This document shows, one piece after another, positions 8,298-15,348 of a stretch of 20,679 nucleotides of DNA. The notes below the pieces were generated by a model. The model was not told the DNA's origin and searched no databases. It was given only the letters and a program-made list of their open reading frames with translations. Where the stretch lies: positions 1 to 20,679 of the forward strand of contig JAFGOG010000594.1 in the NCBI GenBank assembly GCA_016926595.1. Direction: 5' to 3'. The translations under genes were made by a program, and so were the position numbers. The first letter of the stretch is position 1, and every line of letters starts with the position of its first letter. The stretch is from Anaerolineae bacterium. GTDB lineage: Bacteria > Chloroflexota > Anaerolineae > JAAYZQ01.

Positions 8298-9056
8298 TCA
8301 TTCTGCTACACCTATACCATGCACAAGCAGCGCCATCAACGCTTTTGTTACCCGTTCGAGCGACACTTTGTCGTTTGTCACCTGGAAATAGACGTTGAGG
8401 TAGGGCAGCAATTGACTGTCGCCAATAGCGACGATGAGCGCATAGATGACACGGGTTGTGGCCTCCAGGTCGATCTCCTCCCGGACCTCGCCGCTGGCGA
8501 CCGCCTGGACCAGCATAGCGCGGACCATTTCGAGCATGACGTTGGCGATGGGGCGCACCACCTGTTCGGTGAGGGCCGGCTCACCGTGATATGCTGCGCG
8601 GGCAAAGAACTGCACCAGGCCGGTCTGCATCTGGCCCCACTCCACGCCGCCGCGCAGGAAGGCCGTCAGCGCCTCGCGCAGCGGCAGCGCTGCCAGGTAG
8701 GGACGGTAACTGTCGAACATGTCGGTGAGGTAGCGGGTGCACAGCTCGACGGCAAAGACCAGCAGCCCTTCCCGCTTGGAAAAGTAGGTGTACAGCGAGC
8801 CCACCGACACCCCAGCCCGCTCGGCTACCTGTTTGATGTTGAGACTAGCCGGCCCTTTCGCGATCGCTTCGTCCAGAATAGCGGTGATGATCGCCAGTTG
8901 CCGGTCGGGGTCCAGCCGTCGAAAGGTGCGCGTCACCACCCCTTGCTGCTCCAATTGCAGGATGTGGCCATGCAGTTGGCCCCAATCGGCCGGGGTGGTG
9001 ATAAACCCCTCGGCCGCCGAATCTGGCTGGCTTGTCTGCGTAGATTGTGCGTTCAT
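8298..9056 (-). CDS. TetR/AcrR-family transcriptional regulator with N-terminal extension
   Basis: A 252-residue regulator. The helix-turn-helix (IKQVAERAGVSVGSLYTYF, 74-92) is typical of the family, and the C-terminal ligand/dimerisation domain is all-helical. About 50 residues precede the DNA-binding domain, where most family members have 5-20. The extension reads partly as a helix (WGQLHGHILQLEQQGVVTRTF) and its role is unknown. GGGGGTG precedes the ATG at 9056. It is the first gene of a unit with the ABC exporter and the flavodoxin-like gene. The inverted repeat at the transcription start makes autorepression and control of the exporter the simplest reading; the inducer is unknown. Confidence 0.9.
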   Translation of the reverse strand: MNAQSTQTSQPDSAAEGFITTPADWGQLHGHILQLEQQGVVTRTFRRLDPDRQLAIITAILDEAIAKGPASLNIKQVAERAGVSVGSLYTYFSKREGLLVFAVELCTRYLTDMFDSYRPYLAALPLREALTAFLRGGVEWGQMQTGLVQFFARAAYHGEPALTEQVVRPIANVMLEMVRAMLVQAVASGEVREEIDLEATTRVIYALIVAIGDSQLLPYLNVYFQVTNDKVSLERVTKALMALLVHGIGVAE

Positions 9057-9098
9057 TCAAGCACCCCCTGACGAATGTGAATAGCTTATCACTGTATG

Positions 9099-9113
9099 TG
9101 AACCTATAGTTCA
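9099..9113 (-). promoter_or_regulatory. Predicted TetR operator over the transcription start
   Basis: Perfect inverted repeat TGAAC-CTATA-GTTCA placed immediately downstream of the -10 box, over the expected start site near 9108. A third half-site, GTTCA at 9131-9135, lies inside the promoter spacer exactly 22 bp, about two helical turns, from the right half-site. Position and symmetry fit binding by the TetR product encoded just downstream. Binding itself is inferred. Confidence 0.65.
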
Positions 9114-9114
9114 T

Positions 9115-9143
9115 ATTATACAGAAAGGCTGTTCACCTGTCAA
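9115..9143 (-). promoter_or_regulatory. Consensus sigma-70 promoter of the TetR-ABC exporter unit
   Basis: Minus strand: TTGACA (9143-9138), a 17-base spacer and TATAAT (9120-9115), a full match to consensus at both hexamers. The leader to the ATG at 9056 is about 52 bases. A promoter this strong would need tight repression, which fits the operator just downstream of the -10 box. Confidence 0.85.
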
Positions 9144-9190
9144 ATGGCGGCACCCGGAATGCAGAGGATGAGCAGGGCGAACAACAGGCA

Positions 9191-9217
9191 GCGCCACCCC
9201 GCAAGGCAGGGTGGCGC
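9191..9217 (-). terminator. Hairpin after the methyltransferase gene, possible terminator
   Basis: Nine-base perfect stem GCGCCACCC / GGGTGGCGC with a 9-base loop, 10 bases after the methyltransferase stop. On the minus strand the following tract is only weakly U-rich (TGCCTGTTGTT). On the plus strand it is more T-rich, but no plus-strand gene precedes it. It probably separates the six-gene operon from the TetR promoter. Confidence 0.45.
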
Positions 9218-9226
9218 CGGTTTAGT

Positions 9227-9997
9227 TTATTCTTTCCGCCCGGCGATCACCAGATTGTCATAGTGATCCCGGTCGTATGGCACTGGGGGCAGTGCAGTGT
9301 CGGCCAGGGCGTGCGTTATCACCAGACCAGCCTGGGCAAAGAGCGCCCGCCATTCCGGCAGCGAGTAGACCCGGATACACTCCGGCTCGGCGGCGGTGTT
9401 CAGCACGCCGTCGGCGTCCAGGTACATGAATTCGCTGACGTAGGTGCAAGTTTCCGGCTCCCACCAAGTGTGGTTCAGGCTGTAGCCGCCAGCCAGCGGG
9501 TACCAGGACCGGCGGGGCGGACGGACGACCATCTTGGTCGGGTCGAACACGTCGATCAGCACTCGACCGCCAGGTCGCAGCGCCCGCGCCACGCGGGCCA
9601 GCACGTCCTGATTGGTCACGTCGTCGAAAAAGCCCAAGCTGCCGCTGAGCAGCAGCGCCGCGTCGAACTCGGCTTGGTACGCCAACTGGCGCATGTCGCC
9701 CTCTTTGAACCGCGCCGCCGTCACGCCCGCCTCAGACACCTGCTGCCGGCAGTGGGCGATCAAGCTGGGCGCAATGTCCACCCCCAGCACCTCCAGGCCG
9801 TGCTGCGCCAGCCGGATGGCGTGGACACCACTGCCGCAGGCCAGGTCGAGCACCCGGTCGCCCGGACGCAGCTCTAGCACCTCTATGATCAGCGCTACCA
9901 GGTCATCGTCCCAACCGTCGATCCCAGGGATCTGCTGGCGGTGCACTACCCGGAAATGATAGGCCCACCAGTCCCAGGCGCGTTGGACGGTCCTCAT
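9227..9997 (-). CDS. SAM-dependent class I methyltransferase
   Basis: A 256-residue Rossmann-fold methyltransferase. Motif I is VLDLACGSG (49-57), the acidic residue ending strand 2 is Asp74 (LGVDIAPS), and the post-I region GDMRQL (100-105) and RPGGRVLIDVFDP (141-153) are in the usual order. The N-terminus (WDWWAYHF) is aromatic-rich. The substrate cannot be deduced; small-molecule methylation is more likely than rRNA or DNA, as no NPPY-like motif is seen. Its ATG overlaps the TGA of the upstream double GNAT (ATGA, 9994-9997), so the two are translationally coupled. It is the last gene of the leader-controlled operon. Confidence 0.85.
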   Translation of the reverse strand: MRTVQRAWDWWAYHFRVVHRQQIPGIDGWDDDLVALIIEVLELRPGDRVLDLACGSGVHAIRLAQHGLEVLGVDIAPSLIAHCRQQVSEAGVTAARFKEGDMRQLAYQAEFDAALLLSGSLGFFDDVTNQDVLARVARALRPGGRVLIDVFDPTKMVVRPPRRSWYPLAGGYSLNHTWWEPETCTYVSEFMYLDADGVLNTAAEPECIRVYSLPEWRALFAQAGLVITHALADTALPPVPYDRDHYDNLVIAGRKE

Positions 9998-11031
9998 ATC
10001 GCGACCTCCTGGACCATCGGCTTGCGATAGCCTATGTGCTTTTTGATCGGCTCAAAGCCCATGCTCCGGTAAAGCTGGACGGCGCCGCTGAGGTTCTCGG
10101 CGTCACAGCCCAACGCCGCCTCGGTCATCCCTTGGTCTTTCAGCACCTGGAAGCTACGGGCGATCAGCGCCCTGGCCAGGCCGCGCCGCCGCCACGGCCG
10201 CCGGACGCAGATGCCCTCCGTCCAGCCCCGCTTGCGGTTGTATTCCCGGTTCTCCTCTTCGTCGATGAAATTCATGACCATGCCGGCCACCTCGTCGCCG
10301 TCCCAGGCCACCTGCCACAGGTGGGGCTGGAAGGTTGGATGCTCCATCCAGTGCTGATAGTTCTCCTCGGCCCACTCTTCCTTAGAGGCCCCCCAGTGGT
10401 CGAGAAAAGCCTCGTTGGCCGCTGTCCAGACTTGCCGGTACTGGTCGGGCCGGACGGGCCGGACCTCCAGGCCGTTTGGCAGCGGCAGGTCGGGTATATC
10501 TTCCAGGTTGGGACGGGTCATCGTCAGGCCATAGCGCACCACCTGGTAGCCGGCCTCCACCAGCACCGATTCCCAGTGGGTCTCGGTGTCGGCGGCCCAG
10601 GCCTCATAGACGCGTGGTCCGTTTAGTGGGTGGCCGGCCGCGATCTCGCGCAGGCGGCTCTCACAGTAGTCGAGCATCGTCCGGCGCAGGCCGTTCCCGC
10701 GCCACTCGGGCAGCAGGTAGTTCAACTGGAAATAACGCCGCGGGCCGTTCTCCTCCTGTTCCCACCACACCCGGCCATAGCCGATCACCCTGCCGTCCAC
10801 CTCGGCGAACAGCATGTCCTTCTCCGGATCCGAGTTGATCAGGTGGCGGTATTGGAGGGCGATCTCCTCCACCGACTCGGTCCGCTCGATCTGGTCCACC
10901 TCCTTGGAGCCGGCAAGCACGGCCACCATGGCCGGATAGTCGGCCTCACCGCAAAACCGCCTGAAGGCAAGGTCGGGGATAGCCGGGGCCCCAGGTATCA
11001 CTATGTTTCCGTTCATACTCTTGGTTAACAT
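9994..11031 (-). CDS. Tandem GNAT acetyltransferase (two GNAT domains)
   Basis: A 345-residue protein with two GCN5-related domains, about residues 22-170 and 188-335. Acetyl-CoA loops are recognisable in each: WRGNGLR (110-116) and WRRRGLAR (280-287). The C-terminal half carries FLDHWGAS and ends with the family helix-strand unit LSGAVQLYRSMGF. The double-domain layout resembles mycothiol synthase MshD and a broad set of uncharacterised Chloroflexota and actinobacterial proteins; the acceptor is unknown. GGAGGA lies about 8 bases before the ATG. It is paralogous to the double GNAT at 12092-13075 (shared DHWGA, GAxxLYxxxGF and YRK elements), and the RIO kinase gene lies between them. Confidence 0.85.
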   Translation of the reverse strand: MLTKSMNGNIVIPGAPAIPDLAFRRFCGEADYPAMVAVLAGSKEVDQIERTESVEEIALQYRHLINSDPEKDMLFAEVDGRVIGYGRVWWEQEENGPRRYFQLNYLLPEWRGNGLRRTMLDYCESRLREIAAGHPLNGPRVYEAWAADTETHWESVLVEAGYQVVRYGLTMTRPNLEDIPDLPLPNGLEVRPVRPDQYRQVWTAANEAFLDHWGASKEEWAEENYQHWMEHPTFQPHLWQVAWDGDEVAGMVMNFIDEEENREYNRKRGWTEGICVRRPWRRRGLARALIARSFQVLKDQGMTEAALGCDAENLSGAVQLYRSMGFEPIKKHIGYRKPMVQEVAI

Positions 11032-11058
11032 CTTGTTCTCCTCCGTCTTTGGCGGCGT

Positions 11059-12102
11059 CTAGCCGCCGGGTACCGGACTGGCCATTTCCACCAGCCTCGA
11101 CCAGTCCGCCGCCAGGTCTTCAGGATCTGTTTCTTCCGTGTAGCGGGCCCACATCCCATCGGCGATGGCCCGCGGGTTGCACCGTACCCCCTGCTTGCCA
11201 AAGTACTCGCAGGTGCGCTCGATGTCGCGCCGCAGGATCAAGTGGGCCTTGGGGTTGGAATGCAGGTAGACGACCTGGGGAAAGTCGATGATGGTGATCT
11301 GGCCCGGGCCGCCCTGCGGGTCAGGCCAGTACAGGATGTTGTAGGCCGACAGGTCGCCGTGGATCAGCTCGCGCTGCAGCATCAGCTCCACGTTGCGCAG
11401 CACCTCCGCGAACAGCGTTTCCGCCTCATCTGGTTCCAGTGAAACACTGTTCAACGTCGGCGCCGGCCTGCCCTCGTCGCCGTGATAGGTCATCAGCACC
11501 GCGTTGTCGCTGCCCGCAAATGGCCGGGGCACGGCAGCGCCGGCCTGGTACAACCGCTCCAGCGCTACGAACTCGTGCATCAGCCAGGACGTGTGGGCTG
11601 CCTCCATGCCAAAGCCGCTCTTGTTACGGATGGCCCGCGCGATCGTGCCGGCCGCCTTGCCGGCTGGCCGGCCATCGGCGGTCAGGACCTCACGTCCCTG
11701 CTGGTACATCTTGTCGTTGCGCAGGTTGCGGAACATGCGCGGCCGGTAAACCTTGGCCGCCAGCAGGCCCAGGCCGATCGCCGGGTGAGCCGCGCAGCAG
11801 TAGACGTTGGCTTCCTTGCCGCCCTTGACCAGGCTCAGCACGTCGGTGATGAGCCCTTTGTCGTAAAAAGACGCCAGCGAAGAGAGCAGATAGCCCTCTT
11901 CGTAGCGCGACGGCCGGTAGGTAGTCTCAAAGCTAGCTTCCACGTCGACCAACTCGTCGGTCAGCTCGGCGACGATCTCACTGGCTGCTTTCTTGACCAC
12001 GTGCTTGGCTTTGGGCCTGAGCCGTGGCGCTTGGCGCTGCGCCCATGTTGGATCGAACAGCGCTTCATAGTATTCATATTTGTCGGTATAGTTACGAGTC
12101 AC
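11059..12102 (-). CDS. RIO1-type serine/threonine protein kinase-like protein
   Basis: A 347-residue atypical kinase. RIO-family hallmarks are present in order: the nucleotide loop KGGKEANVY (93-101), catalytic lysine Lys117 (LAAKVYR), the catalytic loop HGDLSAYNIL (248-257, Asp250 and Asn255) and the metal-binding IIDFPQ (271-276, Asp273), which matches IIDVSQ of archaeal and eukaryotic Rio1. All catalytic residues are intact, so activity is expected. Archaeal and eukaryotic RIO proteins act in small-subunit ribosome maturation; the role of bacterial ones is largely unknown. The GTG start at 12102 has AGAGGAAAC upstream and overlaps the 3' end of the upstream double GNAT by 11 bp. Phosphorylation of a small molecule is an alternative. 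Confidence 0.88.
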   Translation of the reverse strand: MTRNYTDKYEYYEALFDPTWAQRQAPRLRPKAKHVVKKAASEIVAELTDELVDVEASFETTYRPSRYEEGYLLSSLASFYDKGLITDVLSLVKGGKEANVYCCAAHPAIGLGLLAAKVYRPRMFRNLRNDKMYQQGREVLTADGRPAGKAAGTIARAIRNKSGFGMEAAHTSWLMHEFVALERLYQAGAAVPRPFAGSDNAVLMTYHGDEGRPAPTLNSVSLEPDEAETLFAEVLRNVELMLQRELIHGDLSAYNILYWPDPQGGPGQITIIDFPQVVYLHSNPKAHLILRRDIERTCEYFGKQGVRCNPRAIADGMWARYTEETDPEDLAADWSRLVEMASPVPGG

Positions 12103-13075
12103 CGTTTCCTCTCAAAGATTTGCGGTACGAAATAAAGGTCTTTCGTATCCTGAACCCCACCCGCTCGTACAGGCGCATAGCGCCGGTCAGGTTGTCTGCA
12201 TCGGCGTTGAGGTGGGCGCCTGCCATGCCCTCTTGATGCAGGGCATGCAGGCTGTGCACCAGCAGCGCCGTGCCCAGCCCTCGGCCACGCGCCTGGCGTA
12301 GAACGGCCAGGGTGCGAACATAGCCCTCCTGGCGGCCCGTCTGCTCGATCCAGTCTGGGCTGATCTCGTTCATGCTCACGCCTACGATCTGGCCGGTCGC
12401 CTCCTCCTCAGCCACCACCGAAAGCTCGGGCCGAAAGTGAGGAAGCTCCAACTGGTAGTGGATGAACTCGTCCAGCGGGATGTCGGCGGCTCCCCAGTGG
12501 TCGCGGAAGGCGAGGTTTTCCACCTGCCACACCGCCTCGGCGTCGCGCTCGCGCTCGAAGGGCCGGAGGCGGTAGCCGGTCGGAAACTCCACCGGCGGCA
12601 GATCGCCGTTGAGCGGCCGGGCCAGGTTGACAAAGTAGCGCACCGGCTGCATGCCAAAGGCTTCGAATAGCGCTCGCCGGCCGGCCTCCTCAGAGCAGCC
12701 GCCCGCCTGGAAGTGAACCCCGCCGCGCTCGATCTCGGCAAGCCGTTCGGTTGCCCGGCGGTAGATCTCCTCCATCAGCCGCAGCCCCAGACCGCGCCGC
12801 CGCCACTCGGGATGGACCAGGCCCCACGAGTAGCAGATGCTCTCGGCGTCGCCGATCCGCAAGAAGATGTCGGCATAGCCCACCAGCCGGCCATTATCCC
12901 AGGCCATGAAGCAGTCGGTCTCCGGATAGTAGCTGGGTGTGGCCATGTCGTGCTCGGTCTCTGCCAGCGTCGTGGCCCGCTCCATCTTGTCGTAGGCATC
13001 CGCTTCGTTGGTCAGTGTCACCAAGGCCGGCATGTCCTCGGGCCGATATGTCCGAATGATGATATTATCGTTCAT
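12092..13075 (-). CDS. Tandem GNAT acetyltransferase (second copy)
   Basis: A 327-residue protein with two GNAT domains, about 5-155 and 168-320. Acetyl-CoA loops are WRRRGLGLRL (91-100) and ARGRGLGTAL (262-271). The second domain has AFRDHWGAA and LTGAMRLYERVGF, aligning with the paralogue at 9994-11031. The Shine-Dalgarno AAAGGAGG before the ATG is among the best in the window. It follows the MFS gene by 14 bp and overlaps the RIO kinase start by 11 bp. The acceptor is unknown. In this setting acetylation of a drug or stress metabolite is plausible, but MshD-like thiol chemistry cannot be excluded. Confidence 0.85.
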   Translation of the reverse strand: MNDNIIIRTYRPEDMPALVTLTNEADAYDKMERATTLAETEHDMATPSYYPETDCFMAWDNGRLVGYADIFLRIGDAESICYSWGLVHPEWRRRGLGLRLMEEIYRRATERLAEIERGGVHFQAGGCSEEAGRRALFEAFGMQPVRYFVNLARPLNGDLPPVEFPTGYRLRPFERERDAEAVWQVENLAFRDHWGAADIPLDEFIHYQLELPHFRPELSVVAEEEATGQIVGVSMNEISPDWIEQTGRQEGYVRTLAVLRQARGRGLGTALLVHSLHALHQEGMAGAHLNADADNLTGAMRLYERVGFRIRKTFISYRKSLRGNGDS

Positions 13076-13089
13076 AGTTTTCTCCTCCT

Positions 13090-14409
13090 TTATCCCCCGG
13101 CCTTTGTGGTTCTACCCCACTTGGCCTGAGCCGCCGCCTGCTGCTCGTCGTCCATCTGTTGAAAAAAGACCCGCACCAGGACGGCGGCGACGATATACAG
13201 CGAACAGGTGATCAAAAAGATCGGCCGGAAGCCGATATCCGGCTGGGCCTGCATGTAGCCGCTCAGGTAGGGCCCCACGGTCCAGCCAAGGGTCCAGCTC
13301 ATGCCCATCAGCCCGCTGACCGTGGCCCGCTCCCGCTCGGTGACCTGCTCCATCGCAAAGGCGTTGTACAGCGGGTTGCCCATGTTCATCAGCGCCGCCC
13401 GCACCCAAAAGGCCAGGCTGGCCATCCACAACGCCGGGGCAAAGCCGATGATCAGCAGGAACGGGATCGACGTGAGCTGGGTCATCACCAGCGCCCGGAT
13501 GCGCCCCCAACGGTCAGCCAGGACCGGCGAGGCCAGCGTCGCCGTGCCGGTCACCACCGACGAGACGGCGAACAGCCCTCCCAGCGTCGTGTCAGAGACG
13601 GCAAAGGTGTCCTTGAAGAACAGGTTCATGTACGGGATCAGGATCGCCGCACCCATGGAGATGATGATGTTCGGGACAAAGATGCGCACGATCAGCCCCA
13701 CGTCGCTGATGTTTCGCCACGGCAAGAGCGACCGGGCTTCTGCGGTAGCCGGGCGGGGCTGCTCCTTGATCATGAACACCGGCAGCAGCGACAAGGCCGA
13801 CAACGCCACCACTATGCCCAGCGTCGCCGCGTAGGCCTGAGGGCTCTCGACATCCACGCTCATCAGTCCGCCAAACAGCGTCGGCAGGTAGCCGCCCACC
13901 AGCGTGCCAAAGAACCCCACCAGCGTCTGCAGGCCAAAGTTGGCGCTAAAGAGCGCATTCCGCTCCTTGGGCGTCGAGTTTTCCATCATAAACGGCGCGC
14001 CGCTGACCATCCACAGAGCTCCCGCCACCCCCGACGTAGCCATCGACAGGCGCAGCAGCCACGGGTCTTGGGCCAGGATGATGCCCAACGCCGCCGCCGT
14101 GCGCATGACGTTCGCCAGCACAAAGGCCTGCTTGCGGCCGATATAGTCGACCAGCGACCCGGCCGGTATCGCGCCAAACAGGGCGATCAGGTTTGGCATC
14201 GACTGCAGCTCGCCCAAAAAGCTCCGCGAATAGCCCCGGCTGTCTATGTACAGGTTAAAGAACAGTTGGTTGAGGCTGAAGCTCAGCCCCAGGATGATCG
14301 TGCTGATCAGGTACAGGCGGGCATTGGGACTGAACCCGCGCAGTTGGCGCCCGTAGCGGGCGAATATCTGGCCGATGGTGTAGATCAGCCTGTCCGCGAA
14401 CCGGATCAT
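13090..14409 (-). CDS. Major facilitator superfamily transporter
   Basis: A 439-residue protein with about twelve hydrophobic helices. The cytoplasmic loop between helices 2 and 3 carries the MFS motif A variant GSLVDYIGRK (84-93), and the matching loop in the second half reads ADRWGRIRA. Other loops (SMATSGVAGALWMVSGAPFM and MGNPLYNAFAMEQV) fit drug- or metabolite-exporting MFS members; the substrate is unknown. It starts 9 bp after the ABC-2 permease stop and is the second gene of the leader-controlled operon. The start has only a moderate ribosome site (GGGTAGGCG). Confidence 0.9.
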   Translation of the reverse strand: MIRFADRLIYTIGQIFARYGRQLRGFSPNARLYLISTIILGLSFSLNQLFFNLYIDSRGYSRSFLGELQSMPNLIALFGAIPAGSLVDYIGRKQAFVLANVMRTAAALGIILAQDPWLLRLSMATSGVAGALWMVSGAPFMMENSTPKERNALFSANFGLQTLVGFFGTLVGGYLPTLFGGLMSVDVESPQAYAATLGIVVALSALSLLPVFMIKEQPRPATAEARSLLPWRNISDVGLIVRIFVPNIIISMGAAILIPYMNLFFKDTFAVSDTTLGGLFAVSSVVTGTATLASPVLADRWGRIRALVMTQLTSIPFLLIIGFAPALWMASLAFWVRAALMNMGNPLYNAFAMEQVTERERATVSGLMGMSWTLGWTVGPYLSGYMQAQPDIGFRPIFLITCSLYIVAAVLVRVFFQQMDDEQQAAAQAKWGRTTKAGG

Positions 14410-14418
14410 CGCTTTCGC

Positions 14419-15243
14419 CTACCCGTTGCGCTTTAGTTTTCCGGTCTGCTTGGCGTAGCGTTCCGCCCGGCCAAAGACAAGTATCCCAACCGGGGTGAAC
14501 ACCAGGCCCATGATCAGCAGCGGCCAGACATATTGCCACAGCTCAGACGTCGGCTTGCCGCCCAGCAGCCCGGCCCGCACCCCCTCCAGCGCATAGGTCG
14601 CTGGCGACAGCTTGGCCACGAACTGCATCCACTGGGGCAGCACGCTCACCGGGTAGTAGACGCCCGACACCAACAGCAGGGTGGCCTGGATCACGTGGGT
14701 CATCTGCGCCCCTCGTTCCGGGAAGAGCAGGGGCATGACCGAGGCCACGATCCCCAGCCCGATGAACGACATACTGCCGGCCAGCAGCACCAGCAGGCTA
14801 CCGCCCAGGTTGGCCCCGCTCAGGTCAAGCTTGAAGAACAGGACCACCACCCCCAGGATGATCGACGTGTGCAGCAGGCCGTAGACCAGCGAGTAAGCTG
14901 TCTGGCCCAGCATGTGGACCGTTCGCTGCACCGGGGCCATGAAGGTATATTCGATGGTGCCTTCCCACCGCTCCCAGGCGATCACCTCGCTGATGGCGTC
15001 GAACACGATCGACAAAAAGTGCCAGATCAGCGTCCCGGCCAGTAGAAAGAGGATCAGGTAGTCGGTATCGACCTTTTGGCCGCTGATCGCCTCCATGCCA
15101 GCGCCGATGAAGGTGATGGCCAGAGCATTGGCGATGCTGTAGGCCAGCCACACCACCTCCCAGCCCCAGTAGCGCTTGGTCAGGTTAAAGTTCCGCTCGA
15201 TAAAGGCGTATGACGCCCGGATTTGAGTAGTTAGCTCGGTCAT
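14419..15243 (-). CDS. ABC-2 type transporter permease without an adjacent ATPase
   Basis: A 274-residue membrane protein with about six helices, typical of the ABC-2/NodJ permease class (WERWEGTIEYTFMAPVQR; GVYYPVSVLPQW; LSPATYALEGVRAGLLGG). The start at 15243 is set by a strong AAAGGAGGG just upstream. A longer frame opening at 15381 passes through both terminator hairpins and is rejected. No ATP-binding gene lies beside it, unusual for this class, so it must borrow an ATPase encoded elsewhere. It is the first structural gene behind the leader peptide and tandem terminators, and is followed closely by the MFS gene. Export of a drug or lipid is the likely role. Confidence 0.88.
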   Translation of the reverse strand: MTELTTQIRASYAFIERNFNLTKRYWGWEVVWLAYSIANALAITFIGAGMEAISGQKVDTDYLILFLLAGTLIWHFLSIVFDAISEVIAWERWEGTIEYTFMAPVQRTVHMLGQTAYSLVYGLLHTSIILGVVVLFFKLDLSGANLGGSLLVLLAGSMSFIGLGIVASVMPLLFPERGAQMTHVIQATLLLVSGVYYPVSVLPQWMQFVAKLSPATYALEGVRAGLLGGKPTSELWQYVWPLLIMGLVFTPVGILVFGRAERYAKQTGKLKRNG

Positions 15244-15258
15244 GATACCCTCCTTTCC

Positions 15259-15277
15259 CCAGATCGCAGGGATCTGG
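15259..15277 (-). promoter_or_regulatory. Hairpin just upstream of the ABC-2 permease ribosome site
   Basis: Perfect 7-base stem CCAGATC / GATCTGG with a 5-base loop, ending 5 bases before the AAAGGAGGG ribosome site. There is no U-run after it, so it is not a terminator. It may space or shield the ribosome site, or stabilise the 5' end of read-through mRNA. Confidence 0.45.
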
Positions 15278-15289
15278 CCGCAACAACAC

Positions 15290-15313
15290 AAAAGCCGTGG
15301 AATGGCCCACGGC
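15290..15313 (-). terminator. Intrinsic terminator T2 of the leader region
   Basis: RNA stem GCCGTGG / CCACGGC with loop GCCATT, followed by TTTTGTGTTG. The stem can lengthen outward by AAGA pairing with UUUU. Its 5' arm repeats the 5' arm sequence of T1, so each terminator's arms can pair with the other's. Read-through of both T1 and T2 is needed to express the operon. Confidence 0.75.
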
Positions 15314-15348
15314 TCTTGCATGCAGACAGCAAACAAAAAGGCCGTGGG
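15306..15348 (-). promoter_or_regulatory. Predicted antiterminator pairing between T1 and T2
   Basis: RNA CCCACGGC (15348-15341, the T1 3' arm) is an exact complement of GCCGTGGG (15313-15306, the T2 5' arm). This 8-base GC-rich helix uses one arm of each terminator, so forming it would disable both. Four segments ordered 1-2-3-4 with 1:2, 3:4 and 2:3 pairing is the classic attenuator arrangement. Complementarity is seen; regulation is inferred. Confidence 0.6.

Noticed and set aside
13159..14436. 425-codon plus-strand open frame
   Set aside because: Antisense to the MFS gene. It is rich in His, Gln, Arg and Asp with no hydrophobic core, typical of a shadow frame.
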